Positions 34,838-41,803 of a DNA stretch of 41,803 bases are shown here, in pieces. The position numbers and the translations under genes are program-made. A model generated the notes under the pieces. It saw only the letters and a list, made by a program, of their open reading frames with translations, made no database searches and had not been told where the DNA came from. Location of the stretch: positions 1 to 41,803 of the forward strand of contig JAHBSN010000002.1 in the NCBI GenBank assembly GCA_019639095.1, read 5' to 3'. This DNA is from Actinomycetota bacterium (GTDB lineage: Bacteria > Actinomycetota > Acidimicrobiia > Acidimicrobiales > Iamiaceae). Positions within the stretch are counted from its first letter, which is position 1. Each line of letters opens with the position of its first letter.

Positions 34838-36733
34838 TTGCCGTCCACGTCTGAACGTCTCAAGGACCTCCGCGGCCGTGCCATGAGCAGCACGCCCCGG
34901 TACTGGGCCACCAAGACCGTCCGGCAGGCGTGGGCCCGGCTCCGACCCACGGTGCTCGGCGTGGTGGCGTCGCTGGTCACCGTCTACCGCCTGACCCTGC
35001 GCCGCCCGATCTTCATCGGGGTCACCGGCAGCGTGGGCAAGACCACCACCAAGGAGATGATCGCCACCGTCCTCGCCAGCCGGTGGACCGGCTACAAGAG
35101 CCCGGGCACCAACAACGTCCTGAAGGCGGCGGTGCTGTCGGTGCTGCGCACCAAGCGGGACTTCGGCTACTGCGTGCAGGAGTTCGGCGTGGGCGGCCTC
35201 GGCGAGGCCGTGCCGGTCGAGAAGCAGTTCCGCATGTTCAAGCCGCAGATCGCCGTGGTCACCACGGTGGGCGACGACCACATCGACGCCCACGGCAGCC
35301 GCGAGGCGATCGCCGCCGCCAAGGGGAAGCTCGTGGCCGCCATCCCGGCGTCGGGAACGGCCGTCCTCAACGCCGACGACCACCTCGTGCTCGCCATGCG
35401 GACCCGCAGCAGGGGCCGGGTGCTCACCTACGGCCTCTCGCCCGACGCGGAGGTCCGGGGCGACGACATCCGCTCGGACTGGCCGAACCGCCTCTCCCTC
35501 ACGGTGTCCCACGGGGGCGAGTCGGTGCGGGTGCAGACCCAGTTCTGCGGCGCCCACCTCGTGACGAGCGTGCTGGCCAGCATCGCCGTGGGCCGCGCCG
35601 CCGGCCTCGGGCTGCAGGAGGCGGCCACGGCGATCGAGGGGCTGGCGCCGGTGCCCGGTCGGATGTGCCCGGTGGAGAGCCCCGACGGTGTCACGTTCAT
35701 CCAGGACGACGTGAAGGCGCCGGTGTGGACCTTCCCTCCGGCGCTCGAGTTCCTCCGCGAGGCCGACGCCAAGCGCACGATCATCATCGTCGGCAACCTG
35801 TCGGACTACCAGGAGCCCCTGGACCCCACCTACGCCAAGGTCGCCCGGGCGGCGCGGGACTCGGCCGACTTCGTGTTCTTCGTCGGGCGCTGGGCCACCC
35901 GAGCTCTGAAGGCCAAGCGCAGCCCCGACGACGAGTCGGTGCGGGCGTTCGTGACCGTCGACCACATCAACGACTTCCTGCGCGACTTCCTCGAGCCCGG
36001 CGACCTCGTCCTGATCAAGGGCTCGCACCCCGACCGCCTCGGCGGCATCATCCGGGCCCGCCTCGACCAGGCTCGGGCCGCGGCCACCGGTCTCCCGGCG
36101 TCGTCCGCACCCGCCCCCGCCGTCGAGAGCGAGGACCCGGTGGAGGTCCCCGCCGTGGCGCAGGGGATCGGCCAGCTCGTGGTGGGGCTCGGGAACCCCG
36201 GCGAGCGCTACCTCGGGACGCCGCACAACGTCGGCCAGCAGGCGCTCGACCACCTGGCCCAGACGCTCGGGCTCGCCTGGTCCGAGGAGGACTTCGGGCT
36301 GGTGGCCCGCACCGAGGTGCTGGGCCAGGACGTGCTGCTCGTGAAGGCGGGGGTGGAGATGAACCGCACCGGCCCCTGGATGCGGGAGCTGGCCGACCAG
36401 GCCGGGTTGCGAGACCGTGACTGCCTCTTCGTGCACGACGACATCAACCTCAAGCCCGGCGTGGTCCGCAACCGGATGGGCGGCAGCTCCGGCGGGCACA
36501 AGGGCGCGCAATCGATCGTGGCCGCGTTCCAGAGCGAGGACGTGCGCAAGGTGAAGATCGGCGTCGGGTTGCCCCCCGAGGGCACCACCGTCACCCAGTA
36601 CGTCCTCTCGCCAGCGAAGGGCGAGCTGGCCGAGACCATGGACAAGGCGTCGGCCCAGGCCGCGAGCCGGGTGATGGACATGCTCAAGCTCCACGTCAAG
36701 GAGGCCGAGGCCGCCGTCGAGGACCGCGGGTGA
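34838..36733 (+). CDS. Fusion of a Mur-ligase family enzyme with peptidyl-tRNA hydrolase
   Basis: A single uninterrupted 631-residue frame joining two enzymes. Residues 1-410: MurF-like ATP-dependent amide ligase with P-loop GVTGSVGKTTTKEM (61-74), SPGTNNV, VTTVGDDHIDAHGS, AVLNADD, VPGRMCPVE and a C-terminal domain ending LVLIKGSHPDR. The MurF N-terminal UDP-MurNAc-binding domain is absent and replaced by a ~60-residue segment with one hydrophobic stretch (about 38-50). An Ala/Pro/Glu linker (411-443) leads to a full-length peptidyl-tRNA hydrolase (444-631): GLGNPGERY (Asn453), PHNVG (His463), MNRTG (Asn509), HDDINL (Asp534). The active-site Asn of GHNG is Lys555 (GGHKGAQ). TTG at 34838 has a good ribosome-binding site; ATG at 34883 is the alternative. 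No separate pth is in the window. Confidence 0.9.
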   Translation: MPSTSERLKDLRGRAMSSTPRYWATKTVRQAWARLRPTVLGVVASLVTVYRLTLRRPIFIGVTGSVGKTTTKEMIATVLASRWTGYKSPGTNNVLKAAVLSVLRTKRDFGYCVQEFGVGGLGEAVPVEKQFRMFKPQIAVVTTVGDDHIDAHGSREAIAAAKGKLVAAIPASGTAVLNADDHLVLAMRTRSRGRVLTYGLSPDAEVRGDDIRSDWPNRLSLTVSHGGESVRVQTQFCGAHLVTSVLASIAVGRAAGLGLQEAATAIEGLAPVPGRMCPVESPDGVTFIQDDVKAPVWTFPPALEFLREADAKRTIIIVGNLSDYQEPLDPTYAKVARAARDSADFVFFVGRWATRALKAKRSPDDESVRAFVTVDHINDFLRDFLEPGDLVLIKGSHPDRLGGIIRARLDQARAAATGLPASSAPAPAVESEDPVEVPAVAQGIGQLVVGLGNPGERYLGTPHNVGQQALDHLAQTLGLAWSEEDFGLVARTEVLGQDVLLVKAGVEMNRTGPWMRELADQAGLRDRDCLFVHDDINLKPGVVRNRMGGSSGGHKGAQSIVAAFQSEDVRKVKIGVGLPPEGTTVTQYVLSPAKGELAETMDKASAQAASRVMDMLKLHVKEAEAAVEDRG

Positions 36734-37212
36734 CCGGCCGTCGCCTCCTCGCCGTGGCGCTGGCGGCAGCGGTGCTCGTCGGGTGCGGCGGCTCCTCGGG
36801 CGAGTCGCCGGCCGAGGCGACCACCACCATTCCCGGCACCAGCAGCAGCACCAGCACCAGCACGACCACCGCCGGCGCTGAGCCGATCGACCCCGGCAAC
36901 CCCCTCCTCAGCGGGCTCGTGGCGGCCCGGGAGCAGGTGGCCGACCCGGCGAACGCCGAACGGGTCGCCGCGGCGCTCGACGAGCTCGACGCTGCCACCG
37001 GGATCGCGTGGACGCCGGACATGCTCGCCGTGCTCGGCGCGTCCTACTGCAACGACTGGGACCGCCCCGCCGGCGAGGTGGGCCTGGAGCTCACCGAGGC
37101 CGGGCGGGCCGATTGGGCGGCGGCGGTCGGACCCCTGTTGTCGCTCTCGGCCGACCAGGCCGCGGCCTCGGTCCGCACCGACGCCGGCGTCGACTTCCGG
37201 GTCTGCCAGTGA
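36730..37212 (+). CDS. Small putative lipoprotein 1
   Basis: A 160-residue exported protein: RRLLAVALAAAVLVGC gives a signal peptide with lipobox (Cys about 19), then a Thr/Ser-rich spacer (about residues 30-48) and a mostly helical domain of ~110 residues with two Cys (YCNDW and the penultimate Cys) that may pair. GTG at 36730 overlaps the stop of the fusion gene (GTGA), so it is translationally coupled to it, a surprising link between a cytoplasmic ligase/Pth and an exported protein. Family not recognised. Confidence 0.75.
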   Translation: MTGRRLLAVALAAAVLVGCGGSSGESPAEATTTIPGTSSSTSTSTTTAGAEPIDPGNPLLSGLVAAREQVADPANAERVAAALDELDAATGIAWTPDMLAVLGASYCNDWDRPAGEVGLELTEAGRADWAAAVGPLLSLSADQAAASVRTDAGVDFRVCQ

Positions 37213-37258
37213 CCGGCACCAGCGGCCAGGATGGAGCGGTGCACCACGGGAGGAACCG

Positions 37259-37768
37259 ATGAACCGAACCCACCGCCGACGGGGCCTGCTGGTGGCCGTC
37301 GCGCTGATCGCCGGAGCCGGGCTGGTCGGATGCTCCTCCGACGACGGCGACGCCACGAGCGCCTCCACCACCACCACGTCCGCTCCCGCCACCACGGAGA
37401 CCGAGCCGGCCTCCGAGCCCGGCGACACCACCAGCACCACGGTGGACTCCGATGGTTCCGGCACCGACGTCGAGACGGTGGACCTGCTCGAGTTCCTCCA
37501 GGACGAGGACGCCGCCATCGGCGACCTCTTCGACTGGAACACGGGCGCCGGGGTGATCGCCATCACCTACGTGGGCGTGCAGACGGTGCAGCTCTACAAC
37601 GGCGGCGACCTCGATGCCGAGACCGCACTGGCGGCCTGCGAGCTGGCGTCGGACTACGTCTTCCCCATCGACGACGGCGCCGCCATCGAGGTGCTCGCCG
37701 GGGAGTACCCCGACGGCACGGTCCTCGCGTCGGTGCAGGGCATCGACGGCACCTGCGCCGCCGCCTGA
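37259..37768 (+). CDS. Small putative lipoprotein 2
   Basis: A 169-residue exported protein: basic start, hydrophobic core and lipobox LVGC (Cys about 25), then a Thr/Ser/Glu-rich spacer (residues 28-70) and a compact domain of ~95 residues with two Cys (AACELAS and GTCAAA). The domain has no motif I can name. ATG at 37259 has GGGAGGA about 6 nt upstream. It resembles the preceding lipoprotein in layout (lipobox, TTT/SST spacer, Cys pair) but not obviously in sequence. Its 3' end carries a short tandem duplication spanning the stop codon. Confidence 0.75.
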   Translation: MNRTHRRRGLLVAVALIAGAGLVGCSSDDGDATSASTTTTSAPATTETEPASEPGDTTSTTVDSDGSGTDVETVDLLEFLQDEDAAIGDLFDWNTGAGVIAITYVGVQTVQLYNGGDLDAETALAACELASDYVFPIDDGAAIEVLAGEYPDGTVLASVQGIDGTCAAA

Positions 37769-37789
37769 GGCGGCACCTGCGCCGCCGCC
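37748..37789. repeat. Short tandem duplication across a stop codon
   Basis: An 18-bp unit, GGCACCTGCGCCGCCGCC, occurs at 37748-37765 and 37772-37789 (period 24). The first copy ends the lipoprotein-2 gene and its stop; the second lies just outside. Confidence 0.8.
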
Positions 37790-37828
37790 GTCCCGGTTCA
37801 CCCCACGCGAGCGCGGGTACCCCCGTGC

Positions 37829-38311
37829 ATGGAACGCAGACCGTCCGCCGTCCGCCGCACGCTCGTCCCGGCCTTGGTCCTGCTCCTCGTGGCCACCGCC
37901 GCGCTCGCCGCGTGCGGCTCGAGCGAGGATCCGGGGTTCGACCAGGCCGATCCCGGTGCGGTCGGAGCCGGCCAGCCCTTCGCCGGGCGGTTCGACGACC
38001 TGCCGCTCCCGGCTCGCTCCGATCCCATCGGCAGCCGCAGCGAGCAGGGCGGCGTGGTGACCCAGAGCTACGAGGTGTCCGGCAGCACGCGAGAGGACGT
38101 CATGGCGTTCTACGAGGGAGCCCTGCCCGACCTGGGGTGGGAGGTCCTGAAGGCGCCCAAGCCGTCGGGCACGTCGACGACGCAGGCCGAGTGGACCACG
38201 GGCGACCTCATCCTGCGCATCACCGCCAACGGTGCATCGGGTCTCGGTGGGGACCACGACCCGACCGAAGCGGTGCGCACCCAGTACAGCCTCATGCTCC
38301 GGGAGGCCTGA
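37829..38311 (+). CDS. Small putative lipoprotein 3
   Basis: A 160-residue exported protein with an Arg-rich start, hydrophobic core and lipobox LAAC (Cys about 29). The mature domain holds QSYEVSGSTREDVMAFYEGALPDLGWEVL (about residues 76-104), a pattern seen in small exported proteins annotated as bacterial lipoproteins of unknown function, and WTTGDLILRITANG. ATG at 37829 with a possible TACCCC -10 (37818-37823) close by; no strong ribosome-binding site, so it may be leaderless or start at GTG 37825 in another frame. Independent of the previous genes by a 60-bp gap. Confidence 0.72.
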   Translation: MERRPSAVRRTLVPALVLLLVATAALAACGSSEDPGFDQADPGAVGAGQPFAGRFDDLPLPARSDPIGSRSEQGGVVTQSYEVSGSTREDVMAFYEGALPDLGWEVLKAPKPSGTSTTQAEWTTGDLILRITANGASGLGGDHDPTEAVRTQYSLMLREA

Positions 38312-38331
38312 GCCGGGCCCTCCAACGGGCG

Positions 38332-38363
38332 TGGGGCGCATGGGGTGAGTAGCGTGCGCCCCA
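38332..38363 (+). promoter_or_regulatory. Inverted repeat over the protease promoter
   Basis: TGGGGCGCA/TGCGCCCCA (38332-38340/38355-38363, 14-nt spacer) forms a 9-bp perfect stem; a -10 TAGCGT (38350-38355) runs into the 3' arm. It may be an operator for the protease gene or a terminator for lipoprotein 3. Confidence 0.45.
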
Positions 38364-38405
38364 GAGCGCGTCGATCCGTTCGGCGCCCGGGCGCGGGGGA
38401 TCTCC

Positions 38406-40610
38406 ATGAAGCGTGCGATGTTCGCAGCGGCCATCTCGATGGCGGCGGTCGGTGGCGTGCCGGTGCTGGTGGCGGCGCCCAGCGGGGCCCAGGCCGTCCC
38501 GGTGCCCCAGGTGCGGCCGAGCCAGAGCCCCACCGCCACCGACCAGATCATCGTCCGGTTCGCCGGCCAGCCCGATGCCGGCGCGGTGCCCGATCCGGCC
38601 GGCGGCTCGGCCCAGGTCCGCCGCCAGCTCGGCGACGGGTCCTGGGTGGTCAAGCTCGACGACCGCTACGCCCCGGCCGACGCGGCGGCGATCGCCGCCG
38701 TCTACGCGCGGCAGCCGGGCGTGAAGTACGCCGAGCCCGACACCCGCCAGTTCGCCACCGTCGTCCCGAACGACACCCGCTACCCCGACCAGTGGGACCT
38801 CCAGCCGGTGACCCCGAACACCAGCTACGGCGCCAACCTCCCGGCGGCGTGGGACATCACCACCGGATCGGCCAGCCAGGTGGTGGCCGTGGTGGACACC
38901 GGCTACCTGAACCACGCCGACCTCGCCGGCCGGTTCGTCCCGGGCTACGACATGGTGAGCGACGCCCAGATCGGCAACGACGGCGACGGCCGCGACGCGA
39001 ACGCGCTCGACCCGGGGGACTGGATCACCTCGGCCGAGAACTCCTCGGGCTTCTTCGCCGGGTGCGGCGTCAGCAACAGCAGCTGGCATGGCACCCACGT
39101 GGCCGGCACCATCGGCGCCGCGTCGAACAACGCGACGGGCGTGGCGGGCATCAACTGGAACGCCAAGATCCTGCCGGTGCGCGTGCTGGGCAAGTGCGGC
39201 GGCTACAGCAGCGACATCGCCGACGGCATGCGCTGGGCCGCCGGGCTCACGGTGTCGGGCGTGCCCGCCAACCCCAACCCGGCCAAGGTGATCAACCTGA
39301 GCCTGGGCGGGTCGGGAGCCTGCAGCACCACCTACCAGAACGCCGTGAACGCGGTGACCGCAGCCGGCTCGATGCTCGTGATCGCCGCCGGCAACTCCAA
39401 CTCCGACGCCGCCAACTTCCAGCCGGGCAACTGCGCGGGCGTGGTGACCGTGGCCGCCACCGGTCGGGCCGGGAACCGGGCCACGTACAGCAACTACGGC
39501 AGCACCGTGGAGATCGCCGCCCCGGGCGGCAACCTCTCGGGCGGGCTCGACACCGGCATCCTGTCCACGCTCAACACGGGCACCACGAGCCCGGTGGCCG
39601 ACGCCTACGTGGCCTACCAGGGCACGAGCATGGCCGCGCCCCACGTGGCCGGCGTGGCGTCGCTCGTGTGGGCGGCGCAGCCCTCGCTGACGGCTGCGCA
39701 GGTGACGACGTTCCTCCAGATCTCGGCCACCCCGTTCAAGGCCGGGAGCACGTGCACCACGGCGATCTGCGGGCCCGGGATCCTGAACGCGGGGGCGGCG
39801 GTGGCGGCGGCCACGAGCCCGCCCTCGAGCCTGAGCGGCACGGTGCGGGACGGCAACGGCGCCGCCATCAAGGGGGCCCAGGTCCGCGTGCCCGGCAACG
39901 CCGTGGCGGTCACCGATGCGAGCGGCAGCTACTCGCTGCCCACGGTGGTCGACGGCTCCTACACGGTGCAGGCCGACGGGGCGTGCCGCGCTCCGGCGTC
40001 GCAGTCGGTGTCCATCAGCGGGCCGACGGTGCTCGACTTCACCCTGGGCATCTCTGGCGGCTGCTACGTGGACCCGGCCGCTTGGGACGCCACGTCCACG
40101 GTGCTCGCCCTGTCGGGGGACGATGCGTCGCTCGCGGTGGCCCTGCCCTTCCCGTACGCCCACGCCGGCGCCAGCTACACCACGGCCAACGTCTCCACGA
40201 ACGGCGTCGTGAACTTCCTGGCGCCCGACACGACGTACAGCAACACGGCGATCCCGAACGCCGCGGCGCCGAACGCGGCGCTGTACGGCTTCTGGGACGA
40301 CCTGATCGTCGACGGCTCGAGCTCGGTGCTCGCCGACACCTTCGGCTCCGCGCCCAACCGCCGGTTCGTGATCGAGTGGCGGAACGTGGCCCTGCTCGCC
40401 GACACCACCAAGCGGCTGAGCTTCCAGATCGTCCTGTACGAGAGCACGGCCCAGCGCGTGCGGCTCCAGTACAAGGACATCGCCGACGGCACCGCGGAGG
40501 CGGGCACGAGCGCAACGGTGGGCACCGAGAACGCGGCCGGCAACGGCGGCACCCAGGTGCTCTACAACAACGGCCTGCTCTTCGACGGGCTGAGCGTCCG
40601 GCCGAAGTGA
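38406..40610 (+). CDS. Secreted S8 (subtilisin-like) serine protease
   Basis: A 734-residue secreted protease. Signal peptide 1-30 ending SGAQA, an inhibitor-I9-like propeptide (about 45-110, DQIIVRFAG to VKYAEPD), then the catalytic domain with Asp164 (VVAVVDTG), His228 (WHGTHVAG), Asn330 (AAGNSNS) and Ser408 (YQGTSMAAPHVAG). After ~475 comes a carboxypeptidase-regulatory-like beta domain (SLSGTVRDGNGAAIKGAQV, to ~546), then a C-terminal NIDO-like/beta domain (LPFPYAHAGASYTTANVSTNGVV). Several Cys in and around the catalytic domain suggest disulfides outside the cell. ATG at 38406. A secreted FN3 protein follows 28 nt later, probably co-transcribed. Confidence 0.96.
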   Translation: MKRAMFAAAISMAAVGGVPVLVAAPSGAQAVPVPQVRPSQSPTATDQIIVRFAGQPDAGAVPDPAGGSAQVRRQLGDGSWVVKLDDRYAPADAAAIAAVYARQPGVKYAEPDTRQFATVVPNDTRYPDQWDLQPVTPNTSYGANLPAAWDITTGSASQVVAVVDTGYLNHADLAGRFVPGYDMVSDAQIGNDGDGRDANALDPGDWITSAENSSGFFAGCGVSNSSWHGTHVAGTIGAASNNATGVAGINWNAKILPVRVLGKCGGYSSDIADGMRWAAGLTVSGVPANPNPAKVINLSLGGSGACSTTYQNAVNAVTAAGSMLVIAAGNSNSDAANFQPGNCAGVVTVAATGRAGNRATYSNYGSTVEIAAPGGNLSGGLDTGILSTLNTGTTSPVADAYVAYQGTSMAAPHVAGVASLVWAAQPSLTAAQVTTFLQISATPFKAGSTCTTAICGPGILNAGAAVAAATSPPSSLSGTVRDGNGAAIKGAQVRVPGNAVAVTDASGSYSLPTVVDGSYTVQADGACRAPASQSVSISGPTVLDFTLGISGGCYVDPAAWDATSTVLALSGDDASLAVALPFPYAHAGASYTTANVSTNGVVNFLAPDTTYSNTAIPNAAAPNAALYGFWDDLIVDGSSSVLADTFGSAPNRRFVIEWRNVALLADTTKRLSFQIVLYESTAQRVRLQYKDIADGTAEAGTSATVGTENAAGNGGTQVLYNNGLLFDGLSVRPK

Positions 40611-40638
40611 GCCCGGGCGGCAGAGAGAGGTCAGGACC

Positions 40639-41803
40639 ATGGAGACGTTGCTGAGGAGTCGGACCGGGGTGCGTCGCGTTCGCCGAGGTGCGGTCGTCCT
40701 GGCGCTCGTGGCGGGGGCCTGCCTCAGCCCGCTCGCGGCGGGAGTGAACGCGGCGGACGCCCATGTGGGGCCGCCGGACTCGACGGTCGCCACGACACCC
40801 GGTGCGCCCACGATCGGTGTGGCTCGGCCGTCGAACGGCTCGGCCATCGTTACGTGGACGGCTCCGGCGTCGCAGGGGAGCTCACCGATCACCGGCTACC
40901 GGGTGACTGCCTACTACGACCTCATCCTCCAGACCTCGATCACCTTCCCGTCGACCGCCACGACGCAGGTGTTCACGAGCCTCGTCAACGGCAACGACTA
41001 CCGATTCAAGGTGGCGGCGATCAACGCGTCGGGGGCCGGCCCGAACTCGGCCTACTCGAACACGGTCACCCCCCGGGTGATGTATCCGCCAAGTGCGCCG
41101 GCGATCGGCCCGGCCACGGGCGGCGACCAGCAGGCCACGGTGACCTGGTCCACGCCCGCCAACGACGGCGGCGCCACGATCACGGCCTACCAGGTGACCA
41201 CGATGGTCGGCGGCGAGGGGGTGGCGGTCCAGACCTTCAACTCGGCGGCCACCACCCAGGTGATCACCGGGCTCACCAACGGGGTGATCTACCAGTTCCG
41301 GGTGGCTGGGGTGAACGACGCCGGCGTCGGGTGGTCCTCCGAGCCGTCGAACACGGTGACCCCGAGCGCCCTGCCGGGCGCGCCCACGTCGGTCCAGGCG
41401 TTCGCGGGCAACACGCAGGCCACCGTCACCTGGCTGGCGCCAGCATCGGACGGCGGCGCTCCCATCACGGGCTATGTGGTGACTCCGTACGTCGGCGGCA
41501 CCGCCCAGAGCCCTCGGACCTTCGGGACGACGGCGAACTCGCAGGTCGTCACGGGTCTGACGAACGGGACCAGCTACACGTTCCGGGTGGCGGCCATCAA
41601 CCCGACCGGCACCGGAACGCAATCGGACCCGTCCAACGCAGTGACGCCGGCGGTGAACTCGGTGCCCGGCGCTCCCACCGTCGGTTCGGTGACGCCCGGT
41701 GATCGGCAGGTCACCGTGACCTGGACGCCACCCACCGACACGGGCGGACTTCCTCTGACCGGCTATGCGATCACACCGTACGTCGGCTCGGTGCCGCAGG
41801 CGC
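40639..41803 (+). CDS. Secreted fibronectin type III repeat protein, 5' part (3' end outside window)
   Basis: The frame is open from ATG 40639 to the window edge (388 residues seen). Basic N-region and hydrophobic signal peptide (residues 1-39, cleavage near AADA), then tandem FN3 domains of about 91-97 residues at 54-145, 152-242, 246-336 and 343-388 (cut). Each has the pattern PGAPT...ATVTW..P...GG.PITGY.V....TTQV.TGLTNG..Y.FRVAA.N..G.G..S..SNTVTP. Such proteins are surface adhesins or carbohydrate-active/peptidase accessory proteins. Ribosome-binding site AGAGAGG about 9 nt upstream. Synonymous third bases differ between copies, so the repeats are not recent duplications. Confidence 0.92.
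   Translation, partial: METLLRSRTGVRRVRRGAVVLALVAGACLSPLAAGVNAADAHVGPPDSTVATTPGAPTIGVARPSNGSAIVTWTAPASQGSSPITGYRVTAYYDLILQTSITFPSTATTQVFTSLVNGNDYRFKVAAINASGAGPNSAYSNTVTPRVMYPPSAPAIGPATGGDQQATVTWSTPANDGGATITAYQVTTMVGGEGVAVQTFNSAATTQVITGLTNGVIYQFRVAGVNDAGVGWSSEPSNTVTPSALPGAPTSVQAFAGNTQATVTWLAPASDGGAPITGYVVTPYVGGTAQSPRTFGTTANSQVVTGLTNGTSYTFRVAAINPTGTGTQSDPSNAVTPAVNSVPGAPTVGSVTPGDRQVTVTWTPPTDTGGLPLTGYAITPYVGSVPQA

Noticed and set aside
34883-36733. ATG at 34883 as start of the Mur/Pth fusion
   Set aside because: TTG at 34838 has a well-spaced ribosome-binding site and a -10 box upstream; the ATG has neither. It remains possible.
36810-37450. ACC/AGC-rich tracts in the lipoprotein genes as a possible repeat array
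   Set aside because: They encode Thr/Ser spacers after the lipobox and have no regular period or spacers.

Overview
This is a GC-rich (roughly 70% or more), densely coding chromosomal segment from a free-living actinobacterium. The likely group is class Acidimicrobiia. That placement is inferred from the following: F420-dependent LLM oxidoreductases, a CarD regulator, thiolase-fold/DUF35 and P450 lipid-catabolism genes, Thr/Ser-rich lipoproteins, frequent GTG/TTG starts, and many leaderless promoters of the form TANNNT followed 6-8 nt later by the start codon. I found 43 protein genes and no tRNA, rRNA, insertion sequence, phage gene or CRISPR array.

Region 1 (1-6912) resembles the mycobacterial manB-sahH neighbourhood. 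A phosphomannomutase tail, a Trm112-like protein, a sugar-phosphate isomerase (SIS) and a cyclase-family hydrolase run on +. An SDR, an LLM oxidoreductase and a lipoprotein run on - from a promoter carrying a KstR-like operator. ahcY (S-adenosylhomocysteinase) follows, preceded by a strongly structured leader. Region 2 (6981-11686) holds a small lipoprotein, a thiolase translationally coupled to a carotenoid oxygenase, another SDR behind a perfect 14-bp palindrome, and a YczE-like membrane protein.

Region 3 (11832-25041) carries the housekeeping series comF, hpf, secA, prfB, ftsE, ftsX. It is interrupted by a GntR-controlled membrane operon, a 68-aa orphan gene with its own leaderless promoter and palindrome, a heterodimeric ABC exporter with one degenerate ATP site, and a GNAT acetyltransferase. 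Region 4 (25087-29500) has a P450 divergent from an LLM, thiolase-fold aldolase and DUF35 operon around a shared 17-bp palindrome, followed by carD. Region 5 (29522-34764) has a fatty-acid desaturase, a 347-bp gap with a U-tailed hairpin, a DUF305 protein, an XRE/DoxX pair, an alpha/beta hydrolase and a YcxB-like protein.

Region 6 (34838-41803) begins with the most unusual gene: a Mur-ligase-like enzyme fused in frame to a peptidyl-tRNA hydrolase domain. Three small lipoproteins, a secreted subtilisin-like protease and a secreted fibronectin-III repeat protein (cut by the window edge) follow on the same strand, so this end is devoted to the envelope and exported proteins. Functions are read from motifs by eye; no database search was possible.
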